This document shows, piece by piece, positions 45,228 through 52,586 of a DNA stretch of 64,000 bases. A program made the position numbers and the translations under genes. A model generated the notes under the pieces. That model did no database searches. It was not told the DNA's origin and was given only the letters and a program-made list of their open reading frames with translations. The DNA is from Citromicrobium bathyomarinum (GTDB lineage Bacteria; Pseudomonadota; Alphaproteobacteria; Sphingomonadales; Sphingomonadaceae): positions 427,927 through 491,926 of the forward strand of contig NZ_JAINWL010000003.1 in assembly GCF_021021475.1 (NCBI RefSeq). The letters run 5' to 3'. The first letter of the stretch is position 1, and every line of letters begins with the position of its first letter.

Positions 45228-46583
45228 TTAGCTTTCGCTCTCGCGCTGCGCGAGCCACTCTTCCAGCCACTTGATCGAATAGTCGCCGTTGAGGATGTCG
45301 GCCTCTTTCAGCAGCGCCTGGTGCAGCGGGATGTTGGTCTTCGGACCCTCGATCACCATTTCCTCCAGCGCGCGCTTCAGCCGCATGATGCAGCCCTCGC
45401 GCGTGCGGCCATAGACGATCAGCTTGGCGATCATCGAATCGTAGTAAGGCGGGATCGAATAGCCGGCGTAGAGCCCGCTATCGACGCGCACATGCATGCC
45501 GCCGGCCGAGTGGTAATAGCTGACCTTCCCGGGCGAGGGGGCGAAGGTGAACGGGTCTTCGGCGTTAATCCGGCATTCGATGGCGTGGCCCTTGAACGCG
45601 ATCTCGTCCTGCGCGACCGACAGCGGCCTGCCTTCGGCGACGCGGATCTGTTCGCGCACCAGATCGACCCCGGTGATCGCTTCGGTCACGGGATGTTCGA
45701 CCTGCAGGCGGGTGTTCATCTCGATGAAGAAAAACTCGCCGTTTTCCCACAGGAATTCGATCGTGCCCGCGCCGCGATAGGCCATCTGCGCCATCGCATC
45801 CGCGCACACCTTGCCCATCCGGTCACGCTCGGCAGAGGTGAGCACGGGGGAGGGCGCTTCCTCCAGCACCTTCTGGTGGCGCCGCTGGAGCGAACAGTCG
45901 CGTTCGCCCAGATGGATCGCGTTGCCATTGCCGTCGCCGAACACCTGGAATTCGATGTGGCGCGGATTGCCGAGATACTTCTCGAGATAGACGGTGTCGT
46001 CGCCGAACGCGGATTTTGCTTCGGACTTGGCCTGGCTCATCAGGCTTTCGAGCTGGCTTTCCTCGGGCACGACCTTCATGCCGCGACCGCCGCCGCCGCT
46101 CGCCGCCTTGACCAGCACGGGATAGCCGATTTCGGCGGCGATCCGCTTCGCTTCCTCGACGCTTTCGACCGCGCCCGGACTGCCCGGGACCAGTGGCAGA
46201 CCCAGATCGCCGGCGGTTTTCTTGGCGGTGACCTTGTCGCCCATCGTGCGGATGTGTTCGGGCTTGGGGCCGATCCACTTGATGTCGTGCGCCTCGACGA
46301 TCTCGGCGAACTTGGCGTTTTCGGACAGGAAGCCATAGCCGGGATGGATCGCATCCGCCTGGCTGATCTCGGCCGCCGAGATGATGTTGGCGATGTTGAG
46401 ATAGCTGTCGGTCGCGCTCGGCGGGCCGATGCACACCGCATGGTCCGCGAGCCGCACGTGCATCGCGTCGGCATCGGCGGTGGAGTGCACCGCGACCGTT
46501 TCGATCCCCATTTCGTGCGCCGCACGATGGATGCGCAAGGCGATTTCGCCGCGGTTGGCGATCAGGATGCGGGTAATGCCCAT
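45228..46583 (-). CDS. accC: acetyl-CoA carboxylase, biotin carboxylase subunit
   Basis: ATP-dependent carboxylation of biotin on AccB, first half-reaction of malonyl-CoA synthesis. 451 residues, matching the usual length. Seen: LIANRGEIALRI at the N-terminus, the ATP-grasp glycine loop ASGGGGRGMKVV, GERDCSLQRRHQKVLEEAPSP, and FIEMNTRLQVEHPVTE, the last holding metal and catalytic residues. Lies 11 bases downstream of accB in the same operon. Confidence 0.96.
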   Translation of the reverse strand: MGITRILIANRGEIALRIHRAAHEMGIETVAVHSTADADAMHVRLADHAVCIGPPSATDSYLNIANIISAAEISQADAIHPGYGFLSENAKFAEIVEAHDIKWIGPKPEHIRTMGDKVTAKKTAGDLGLPLVPGSPGAVESVEEAKRIAAEIGYPVLVKAASGGGGRGMKVVPEESQLESLMSQAKSEAKSAFGDDTVYLEKYLGNPRHIEFQVFGDGNGNAIHLGERDCSLQRRHQKVLEEAPSPVLTSAERDRMGKVCADAMAQMAYRGAGTIEFLWENGEFFFIEMNTRLQVEHPVTEAITGVDLVREQIRVAEGRPLSVAQDEIAFKGHAIECRINAEDPFTFAPSPGKVSYYHSAGGMHVRVDSGLYAGYSIPPYYDSMIAKLIVYGRTREGCIMRLKRALEEMVIEGPKTNIPLHQALLKEADILNGDYSIKWLEEWLAQRESES

Positions 46584-46594
46584 TGGTAGCGTCC

Positions 46595-47089
46595 TCAGTC
46601 GATGACGACGAGCGGCTGGTCGAACTCGACCGGCTGGGCGTTGTCGACCAGGATCGCCTTCACGGTGCCGCTGCGCGGGGCGGTGATCGGGTTCATCACC
46701 TTCATCGCCTCGACGATCAGGATGGTCTGGCCTTCCTTGACCTGCGCACCGACCGAAATGAAGTCCGCCGCGCCGGGTTCGGGCGCGAGGTAGACCGTGC
46801 CGACCATGGGGGAGGGGACTGCGTTGGAAAGATCCGGCCCGCTATCGGCTGCGGCGGGCGCGGCCTGCGGCTGCGCGGCCGGAGCCGCGGCGGGTGCGGC
46901 CTGCGGGGCTGGAGCGGCGGTGTAGGATGCTGCGTGCAGCTCGCGCGCGACGCGCAGCTTGCGATCGCCATCCTCGACCTCGATCTCGGACAGGCCGGTT
47001 TCGGAAAGGAGTTCTGCCAGCTCGCGAAGGAGCTCGATGTCGACGTTCATTTTCGATTTGCGACCGGAATTGCGGCTATGCTCTGCCAT
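46595..47089 (-). CDS. accB: acetyl-CoA carboxylase, biotin carboxyl carrier protein
   Basis: Carries the covalently bound biotin. 164 residues: helical N-terminus ([26 protein letters not shown]), an Ala/Pro-rich flexible linker of about 35 residues, and a biotinyl domain with the EAMKVMN biotinylation Lys and the typical closing [12 protein letters not shown]. The ATG at 47089 has AAGG 7 bases upstream; an internal ATG at 47050 is possible. Operon aroQ-accB-accC. Confidence 0.94.
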   Translation of the reverse strand: MAEHSRNSGRKSKMNVDIELLRELAELLSETGLSEIEVEDGDRKLRVARELHAASYTAAPAPQAAPAAAPAAQPQAAPAAADSGPDLSNAVPSPMVGTVYLAPEPGAADFISVGAQVKEGQTILIVEAMKVMNPITAPRSGTVKAILVDNAQPVEFDQPLVVID

Positions 47090-47155
47090 GGACAACCTTG
47101 ATCGGTGAATGGGGGAAGAGGGGCGTATGCGCTGCTGCCCGCGTTCATGCAAGGT

Positions 47156-47590
47156 TTAGCGGGCGGCAACCGCGTCGATTGCGTCGAGATAGGACTGCAG
47201 CCCCTTGCCCTTGAAGCAGGCGACGGCAGCCTCGCCGATATAGGATTTGTGGCGGAATTCCTCGCGCGTCTGCGGGTCAGACAAGTGCACCTCGATCACC
47301 GGCGGGGTGACCGCCTTCGCCGCATCGAGAAGCGCGATGGAGGTGTGGGTATAGGCCGCCGCGTTGATGATGATCGCGCGCGCCTTCGCCTTGTGCGCCT
47401 GGTGCATCCAGTCGACCAGCACGCCTTCGTGATTGCTCTGGCGAAAATCGACCGAAAGACCATGCTCGCGCGCCTTGGCGACGCACGCTGCGTCGATCTC
47501 GGCCAGCGTGGTGGTGCCGTAGATCTCTGGCTCGCGCGTGCCGAGCAGGTTGAGATTGGGGCCGTTGAAGATGAAGATGGTGGTGCTCAT
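47156..47590 (-). CDS. aroQ: 3-dehydroquinate dehydratase, type II
   Basis: Shikimate pathway enzyme converting 3-dehydroquinate to 3-dehydroshikimate. 144 residues, standard. Seen: FIFNGPNLNLLGTREPEIYG with the active-site Asn/Arg/Tyr region, RQSNHEGVLVDW, INAAAYTHTSIAL and EVHLSDPQTREEFRH. The ATG at 47590 is used; the open frame continues upstream without homology. accB follows after 66 bases, an arrangement common in alphaproteobacteria. Confidence 0.95.
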   Translation of the reverse strand: MSTTIFIFNGPNLNLLGTREPEIYGTTTLAEIDAACVAKAREHGLSVDFRQSNHEGVLVDWMHQAHKAKARAIIINAAAYTHTSIALLDAAKAVTPPVIEVHLSDPQTREEFRHKSYIGEAAVACFKGKGLQSYLDAIDAVAAR

Positions 47591-47744
47591 CCGCTGCGCG
47601 TAGCGTCTCGCGTGGCGTCTAGGAAGCGCGGCGCGATGCCTGTCCCTAGGCGAATTCGAGCGAGCCCGGTTTGGACGCATGTTCCGGGACGCATCGGCGC
47701 GACACCCGCCCCTATCGCGTGGCCGAGCAATAGGAGCGCACATC

Positions 47745-48497
47745 ATGAAATTACTCGACGGCAAAGCGGCAATCATCACCGGAGCCAGTGCTGGCATAGG
47801 CAGAGCCTCTGCCGACCTGTTCGCAGAGCATGGGGCCTCGCTCGTCCTCGTCGCAAGGCGGGCGGACCGTCTGGAAGAGGTCGCAGCCCAGATCGAACGG
47901 CAGGGCGGTCAGGCAAGGGTGGTGGTCGGCGATGTTACGCAGGAGAAGACCCATCGCGATGCCGTCGCCACCGCGCTCGATACCTTCGGCAGACTGGATG
48001 TCGCTTTCAACAATGCTGGCCTCGTGGGCGAAATCGGCCCGCTGACAGATGCGAGTATAGAGACGTGGACGCAGGTCATCGACGCAAACCTGACAGCCGC
48101 TTTTCTTGGAGCGCGGAGCCAGATTCCGGCGATGCTTGCCGGGGGCGGCGGGGCGCTGGTGTTCACCGGCAGCTTTGTCGGGAACAGCGTCGGGCTGCCT
48201 GGCATGGGGCCCTATGCCGCTGCGAAGGCAGGGCTGATGGGGCTCGTTCGTGCGATCACGGCGGACTATGCCGCGCAGGGGATCCGCGCCAACGCACTGT
48301 TGCCCGGCGGGACCGCCACCGAAATGGCCGGCGATGCGGATCAGCGAGAGTGGGCCGCCAGCCTGCACGCCATGAAGCGAATCGCAGACCCTCGCGAAAT
48401 TGCGCAGGCGGCGCTGTTCCTCGCCAGTGAGATGGCCAGCTTTGTGACGGGTTCGGCTCTCTGGGCGGATGGCGGCAACGCAGCGGTCAAGCTTTAA
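47745..48497 (+). CDS. short-chain dehydrogenase/reductase
   Basis: 250 residues, classical SDR: NAD(P)-binding TGASAGIG near residues 13-20, NNAG motif in FNNAGLVGE, catalytic Ser in GSFVG, Y-x-x-x-K in YAAAKAG, and the late SALWADGG. An Arg (VARRADR) after the second strand favours NADP(H). Substrate unknown. AGGAG lies 8 bases upstream. A strong hairpin follows it. Confidence 0.9.
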   Translation: MKLLDGKAAIITGASAGIGRASADLFAEHGASLVLVARRADRLEEVAAQIERQGGQARVVVGDVTQEKTHRDAVATALDTFGRLDVAFNNAGLVGEIGPLTDASIETWTQVIDANLTAAFLGARSQIPAMLAGGGGALVFTGSFVGNSVGLPGMGPYAAAKAGLMGLVRAITADYAAQGIRANALLPGGTATEMAGDADQREWAASLHAMKRIADPREIAQAALFLASEMASFVTGSALWADGGNAAVKL

Positions 48498-48508
48498 GCA
48501 GTTGTACC

Positions 48509-48541
48509 GGAGCGGTGGCGAAATGGGCCTGCCACCGCTCC
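48509..48541. terminator. perfect 11-bp hairpin between convergent genes
   Basis: GGAGCGGTGGC (48509-48519) and GCCACCGCTCC (48531-48541), 11-base loop, between the SDR gene and the convergent ohrR gene. No T-run, so termination, if any, is probably Rho-helped or bidirectional. Confidence 0.55.
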
Positions 48542-48599
48542 AGACCTCTGATCACGCCGCGTCGAGCTCGGCCAGCGTGGCGCTAAGCTCGTAAGGGGG

Positions 48600-49067
48600 T
48601 CAGTCTTCCGAATTCTGATCCGCTAACATGGCGACGAGCTTTCGCACGCTGTTGCCGAGTTCCTCGATTCCTTCGGGAGTTCGTCCACTGGCGATGGTCT
48701 CGGGCACGTGCAGGGCCTGTTCGCGCAAGGCTCTGCCCTTTTCGGTAAGCCCGATGACCACGCGCCGTTCGTCATCCGGATCGCGCGACCGCGTGACGTG
48801 GCCTGCCGCTTCCATCCGCTTGAGCAGGGGCGTCAATGTCCCGCTGTCGAGATAGAGGCGCGTACCAAGGCCGCCCACGGTCTGAGGCTCCTCCTCCCAT
48901 AGCACCAGCATGACAAGATACTGGGGATATGTGAGGCCGAGCGGCCGTAGAACCGGCCCGTACCGTCGGTTCAGCAGGTTGGTGGCAGCATACAGGGGAA
49001 AGCAGATCTGCCGATCGAGCAGCAGGGGGTCATCCCGGTCGCGTGATGCTGCCACCGAACCACTCAC
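48600..49067 (-). CDS. ohrR: MarR-family organic hydroperoxide regulator OhrR
   Basis: 155 residues with a MarR winged helix (GLTYPQYLVMLVLWEEEPQTVGGLGTRLYLDSGTLTPLLKRME). The reactive Cys of OhrR is in RQICFPLYAATN, residue 22 with this start. Start GTG at 49067 overlaps the ohr stop (GTGA), so the pair is translationally coupled; an upstream frame inside ohr is not used. OhrR represses ohr until oxidised by organic peroxides. The operator-like palindrome lies upstream of ohr. Confidence 0.9.
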   Translation of the reverse strand: MSGSVAASRDRDDPLLLDRQICFPLYAATNLLNRRYGPVLRPLGLTYPQYLVMLVLWEEEPQTVGGLGTRLYLDSGTLTPLLKRMEAAGHVTRSRDPDDERRVVIGLTEKGRALREQALHVPETIASGRTPEGIEELGNSVRKLVAMLADQNSED

Positions 49068-49489
49068 TGCGCGAAGACGGTCAGAGTGACGTCGACATTG
49101 CCGCGGATTGCATTCGAGTAGGGGCACACGGCGTGGGCGGCTTTCACGATTTCCTCTGCCTTGGACTGTTCGACACCGGCAATCTCTACATCGAGCGCCA
49201 CGACGAGCTTAAAGCCGTCTTCGCCGTTCGGCGCCAGCCCAACTTCGCACGAAACCTCGATATCCTCGTCGCGCACCTTGTCGGCCTGGGTACGGGTCAC
49301 GTGGATCACGGCATTCTCGAAGCAGGCGGCATAACCTGCCGCAAACAGCTGCTCCGGATTGGTTGCGCCGCCCTTGCCGCCCAGTTCCTTGGGCAGGGCG
49401 AGCGGCATATCGAGGATGCCGTCCTCGCTTCTGATCGTTCCGCTGCGCCCACCATAGGCATTGACGCGTGTCTTGTAGAGATTGCTCAT
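49064..49489 (-). CDS. ohr: organic hydroperoxide resistance protein Ohr
   Basis: Thiol peroxidase that reduces organic hydroperoxides. 141 residues, OsmC/Ohr fold. Active-site Cys56 in AAGYAACFENA and Cys122 in AHAVCPYSN, with Arg20 and Glu47 (ATNPEQLFAAGYAA) completing the catalytic set. AGGAG is 6 bases before the ATG. First gene of the ohr-ohrR unit. Confidence 0.94.
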   Translation of the reverse strand: MSNLYKTRVNAYGGRSGTIRSEDGILDMPLALPKELGGKGGATNPEQLFAAGYAACFENAVIHVTRTQADKVRDEDIEVSCEVGLAPNGEDGFKLVVALDVEIAGVEQSKAEEIVKAAHAVCPYSNAIRGNVDVTLTVFAQ

Positions 49490-49517
49490 CGTTAGCTCCT
49501 TAGGTTCAACGACAAAC

Positions 49518-49550
49518 AATGTAGTGAGCAATCATATTGTGCGCAATATG
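49518..49550 (-). promoter_or_regulatory. ohr promoter with overlapping OhrR operator
   Basis: Minus strand: -35-like TTGCGC (49546-49541), 17-base spacer, -10-like TACATT (49523-49518). The palindrome CATATTG-TGCG-CAATATG (49533-49550) covers the -35, as expected for repression by OhrR. Confidence 0.7.
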
Positions 49551-49586
49551 AATCGCGAGATGTGCCCGAAGAGCGTGGCGACATAC

Positions 49587-50000
49587 CTACCGCTCCACGC
49601 CCTTCACCTTACCCCACTGGCGCGCTGCGGTGTAGCCGAGGTAGCCGGTGCCGAAGAGCGCGTAGAGTTCCTCGGGCAGGCCGCGCAGATAGGCGGTGAT
49701 GCCGTTGCCGATGTTCACTGCCATGCGCGGATCGAAGGCGGACAGCACGCCCATCGGCAGCGCGAACAGGATCATCGCGTACATCACGTAGAGGAAGCTG
49801 GGGCGCGCCCGGCTGGTCCACGGGTCCGCGGACTGCGCCTCGGCGACGATTGCGGACATGCGCGCCTCGATCGCCTTGAGTTCCTGCGATCCCTCGAGAG
49901 CGAGCAGTTCCAGCTTTGCCTTGGCGCGTGCTTCCTTGTCCGGGATGATCTTGTCGATGATCGAGGCGATGGGTCCGATCAGGCTTTCGATGAGGGGCAT
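49587..50000 (-). CDS. holin family protein (GTA 3-TM type)
   Basis: 137 residues resembling the three-helix holin linked to gene transfer agent release: amphipathic N-terminus (MPLIESLIGPIASIIDKIIPDKEARAKAKLELLALEGSQ is the family style), a charged helix, then hydrophobic FLYVMYAMILFALPMGVLSAF and a second weakly hydrophobic segment before TAARQWGKVKGVER. No capsid, terminase or endolysin gene is nearby, so it is isolated from any GTA cluster. Confidence 0.65.
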   Translation of the reverse strand: MPLIESLIGPIASIIDKIIPDKEARAKAKLELLALEGSQELKAIEARMSAIVAEAQSADPWTSRARPSFLYVMYAMILFALPMGVLSAFDPRMAVNIGNGITAYLRGLPEELYALFGTGYLGYTAARQWGKVKGVER

Positions 50001-50126
50001 GGCACGACTCCGGATTGTTGGAGCTGCATCACGTAACCAGATCGGTTCGAGTAGGAAAATGGTTTGCGGGCCGGAGAGCCGCAGCTACGCCCGCCACAAA
50101 CGCATTCAAGCAAAGGAGAGATGCAC

Positions 50127-50585
50127 ATGGCCGGGATCTGGTTCGACGATATGGAAGTGGGGCAGGTGATCGACCATCCGATCCGCCGCACGGTGACCGA
50201 AACGGACAATGTCATGTTCACCTGCATGACGCACAATCCCGCGCAGCTTCACCTCGACGAGGAATATATGAAGGGCACCGAGTTCGGCACGCGGATCGTC
50301 AACTCGTGCTTCACGCTATCGGTGATGGTGGGCATTTCGGTCAACGACACGACGCTGGGTACGGCTGTGGCCAACCTCGGTTGGGACGAGGTCCGCTTCC
50401 CCAAGCCGCTGTTCCACGGCGACACGATCCGGATCGAGACCGAGATCGTCTCCCTGCGCGAAAGCAAGTCGCGCCCGAATGCCGGGATCGTCACCTTCGA
50501 ACACCGCGCGTTCAACCAGCACGGCGAGCTGGTCGCCAGCTGCAAGCGCAGCGGGCTTCAGATGAAGCGCCCGGCGGATAGTTGA
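50127..50585 (+). CDS. MaoC-family dehydratase
   Basis: 152 residues, hot-dog fold hydratase of the MaoC/mesaconyl-CoA hydratase type. Seen: GIWFDDMEVGQVIDHPIRRTVTETDN, CMTHNPAQLHLDEEYMKGTEFG, where the Asp/His pair of the hydratase motif sits in HNPAQLHLD, and KPLFHGDTIRIETE. Acts on a CoA thioester. The ATG at 50127 is 8 bases from AAGGAG; one at 50121 is too close. Stands alone. Confidence 0.85.
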   Translation: MAGIWFDDMEVGQVIDHPIRRTVTETDNVMFTCMTHNPAQLHLDEEYMKGTEFGTRIVNSCFTLSVMVGISVNDTTLGTAVANLGWDEVRFPKPLFHGDTIRIETEIVSLRESKSRPNAGIVTFEHRAFNQHGELVASCKRSGLQMKRPADS

Positions 50586-50747
50586 TCGGCGCGTTTTCTT
50601 GGCGAAAGCACTATTTGTGACACCGCGTCATTTTCCGAATCTTGTGCGAAAGCGTCGGAAGACCGCCGATTTGGCCTCTGAAGGCGTGACGGAAAGATGA
50701 CAATGTTTCAGTTTTGTTGCAGTTTCGAGGCGAAAGGTTCATAAACA

Positions 50748-50765
50748 TCTCCTGAAAACAGGAGA
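50748..50765 (+). promoter_or_regulatory. hairpin occluding a ribosome-binding site
   Basis: TCTCCTG-AAAA-CAGGAGA: a 7-bp stem with a 4-base loop whose 3' arm contains the AGGAG that serves the gene starting at 50773. Translation would need the stem to open, as in simple RNA thermometers or protein/sRNA-controlled leaders. Confidence 0.6.
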
Positions 50766-50772
50766 GCGAAAC

Positions 50773-51096
50773 ATGATTGTCCAAAGTCTGATCGTGGGTG
50801 CCATGATGCTTCAGGGAGCGCCCGCCGCCGAGCCGCTCGCGCCGACGCCGATCGCGCTGATCGAATCGCAGGAAGACCCGGCTGCGCTTCTCAATCTGGG
50901 CGTGAAACTGGCCGAGCAGGGCGAGACCGAAGCCGCCCGCCGCGCGTTCGAAAAGGTCCGTAGCATGCGGATCGACTATACGCTGGAAACCACCGACGGA
51001 CGCTACGTCTATCCGGCGGATCTGGCGCGTGACGGGCTAAGGATGCTCGACCGGGGCGAGTTCGCCCAGCGGCGCGACAAAGTCGCCACCCGCTAG
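50773..51096 (+). CDS. small secreted TPR-like protein
   Basis: 107 residues. N-terminus VQSLIVGAMMLQGAPAAEP looks like a short signal or anchor, followed by one TPR-like helical pair (DPAALLNLGVKLAEQGETEAARRAFEKV) and a charged C-terminus. No recognised family. It has a strong ribosome-binding site held in a hairpin. It lies 209 bases upstream of virB1 in the same direction but separately; membership in the virB system is not implied by sequence. Confidence 0.6.
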   Translation: MIVQSLIVGAMMLQGAPAAEPLAPTPIALIESQEDPAALLNLGVKLAEQGETEAARRAFEKVRSMRIDYTLETTDGRYVYPADLARDGLRMLDRGEFAQRRDKVATR

Positions 51097-51305
51097 CAAC
51101 CGATCAAAACTTGCGTGCGCGCGGCCGTCCCCGGGATGGCCCGCGCATGTGCTTTTCGTCGCCGCAATTCGTGCCTTCCCGACCCGGGCGGGCGCGATTT
51201 GCGGCGACAAGCCGTTGCGAAATCGGGATTACGGGCGGGAACCGTTCAGCTATATGTCACTGCGCTGTCATGTATGATGCGCAAGGCGGTCGGACGGAGG
51301 GCTCG

Positions 51306-51944
51306 ATGATTCTCGGGACAACGGGTCGGTTGGCGATTCTCGCCTCCCTTACCCTGCTTTCGGCTCCGGCGCGGGCCGATGTAATGGAAATCGGAGAGAA
51401 TGGCGCGCGCTGGATCGCGGGCCAGCAGGCAGGCATGCCCGCGGGCGACCTGTCGATGACGCCGGCCCAGCTCGCCGCGCTCGATGGCGCAGCAGTGCTG
51501 GAAGATGTGCCGACGCATGTCACATCCGATCCGCGACTGACCGCACGCGCGGTTCCCGATACCTACAAGGCCAAGGTGGCAGAGCTTGCCGCGCGCTTCG
51601 ACCTGAGCCCCAGCCTGATCGAGGCGCTGGTATGGCAGGAAAGCCGCTGGCGCGCCGATGCTCGCTCCCCGGTGGGCGCCCGGGGCCTTGCCCAGCTGAT
51701 GCCCGGCACCGCGCGCGATCTGGGCGTGAACCCGGACGATCCCTTCGCCAATCTGGAGGGCGGGGCGCGCTACCTGCGCGAACAGCTCGACCGGTTCGAC
51801 GGCAATCTCGAGAAGGCGCTGGCAGCCTACAACGCGGGGCCCGGACGGGTGATCCGCGCCAATGGCGTGCCGCGCATCCGCGAGACGCAGGCTTACGTGG
51901 CGGCGATCATGGGTCGCCTCTCCAATCATTCACGGAACGACTAA
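51306..51944 (+). CDS. virB1: VirB1-like lytic transglycosylase
   Basis: 212 residues with a signal peptide (RLAILASLTLLSAPARA) and a C-terminal SLT domain: catalytic Glu in ALVWQESRW near residue 109, then ARSPVGARGLAQLMPGTA and the closing AYNAGPGRV. It opens the peptidoglycan for assembly of the secretion channel. GGAGGG lies 5 bases before the ATG. First gene of the virB operon; virB2 starts 10 bases later. Confidence 0.87.
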   Translation: MILGTTGRLAILASLTLLSAPARADVMEIGENGARWIAGQQAGMPAGDLSMTPAQLAALDGAAVLEDVPTHVTSDPRLTARAVPDTYKAKVAELAARFDLSPSLIEALVWQESRWRADARSPVGARGLAQLMPGTARDLGVNPDDPFANLEGGARYLREQLDRFDGNLEKALAAYNAGPGRVIRANGVPRIRETQAYVAAIMGRLSNHSRND

Positions 51945-51954
51945 AGGTATGAAG

Positions 51955-52257
51955 ATGAACCCGCTTTCCCGGTTTGCGACGCTTCTGGCGCTGGTTTCTC
52001 CCAGTGCGGCACTCGCGCAGGTCCAGGCGAACGATCCGCAGGGCGCGGGGCCGATCGTCAACGCGCTGGCGTGGCTGCAGGGCACGCTGCTCGGCTCGGT
52101 CGCCACGGCGGTCGCGGTGATGGCGGTGGCTGCGGTCGGCTTCATGATGCTGACCGGCCGGATGAATTGGCGCTTCGGCGCGACCGTGATCATCGGCGTG
52201 TTCATCCTGTTCGGTGCCGCCTCGATCGTCGCGGGCATCCAGGCGGCGGCGGGCTAG
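51955..52257 (+). CDS. virB2: VirB2/TrbC major pilin
   Basis: 100 residues with a long signal peptide (FATLLALVSPSAALAQ) and a mature part containing two hydrophobic segments (LLGSVATAVAVMAVAAVGFMML; TVIIGVFILFGAASIVAGI) with the short charged loop TGRMNWRFGA, as in pilin subunits. The ATG at 51955 is 7 bases from AAAGG; the ATG at 51949 is too close. Confidence 0.87.
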   Translation: MNPLSRFATLLALVSPSAALAQVQANDPQGAGPIVNALAWLQGTLLGSVATAVAVMAVAAVGFMMLTGRMNWRFGATVIIGVFILFGAASIVAGIQAAAG

Positions 52258-52278
52258 GCCGGGGAAGGGGACAGACGC

Positions 52279-52563
52279 ATGGATCAGCTCGTTCGCCATC
52301 CGGTCCACCGCGCGCTGACCCGTCCGCAGATGTTTGCGGGCGTGACGCTGAACTATTTCATCATCAATATCGGCGTCACCACCGAAGTGTTTCTGATCAC
52401 CGGTAGCTGGCTGGCGCTGCCGGTCGCCGCCGCGATGCACGGCATCGGCTATTTCGCCTGCCTTCGCGAACCGCGCATCTTCGACCTGTGGATCACCAAG
52501 GTCAGCAAGTGTCCGCGGGTCAAGAATTACAAGCGGTGGGGCTGCAACAGCTACGCCGCCTGA
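52279..52563 (+). CDS. virB3: VirB3-like membrane protein
   Basis: 94 residues: VRHPVHRALTRPQMFAGVTLNYF at the N-terminus, two membrane segments and the CLREPRIFDLW end, the usual VirB3 pattern. It is thought to help VirB4 and the pilin at the inner membrane. Start ATG at 52279; a recognisable ribosome-binding site is weak. Confidence 0.85.
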   Translation: MDQLVRHPVHRALTRPQMFAGVTLNYFIINIGVTTEVFLITGSWLALPVAAAMHGIGYFACLREPRIFDLWITKVSKCPRVKNYKRWGCNSYAA

Positions 52564-52586
52564 ACTCGACCTAGGAGGGTCGACGC

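Noticed and set aside
49587..50000. Gene transfer agent or prophage cluster
   Set aside because: Only the holin-like gene is present; neighbours are metabolic and regulatory genes.
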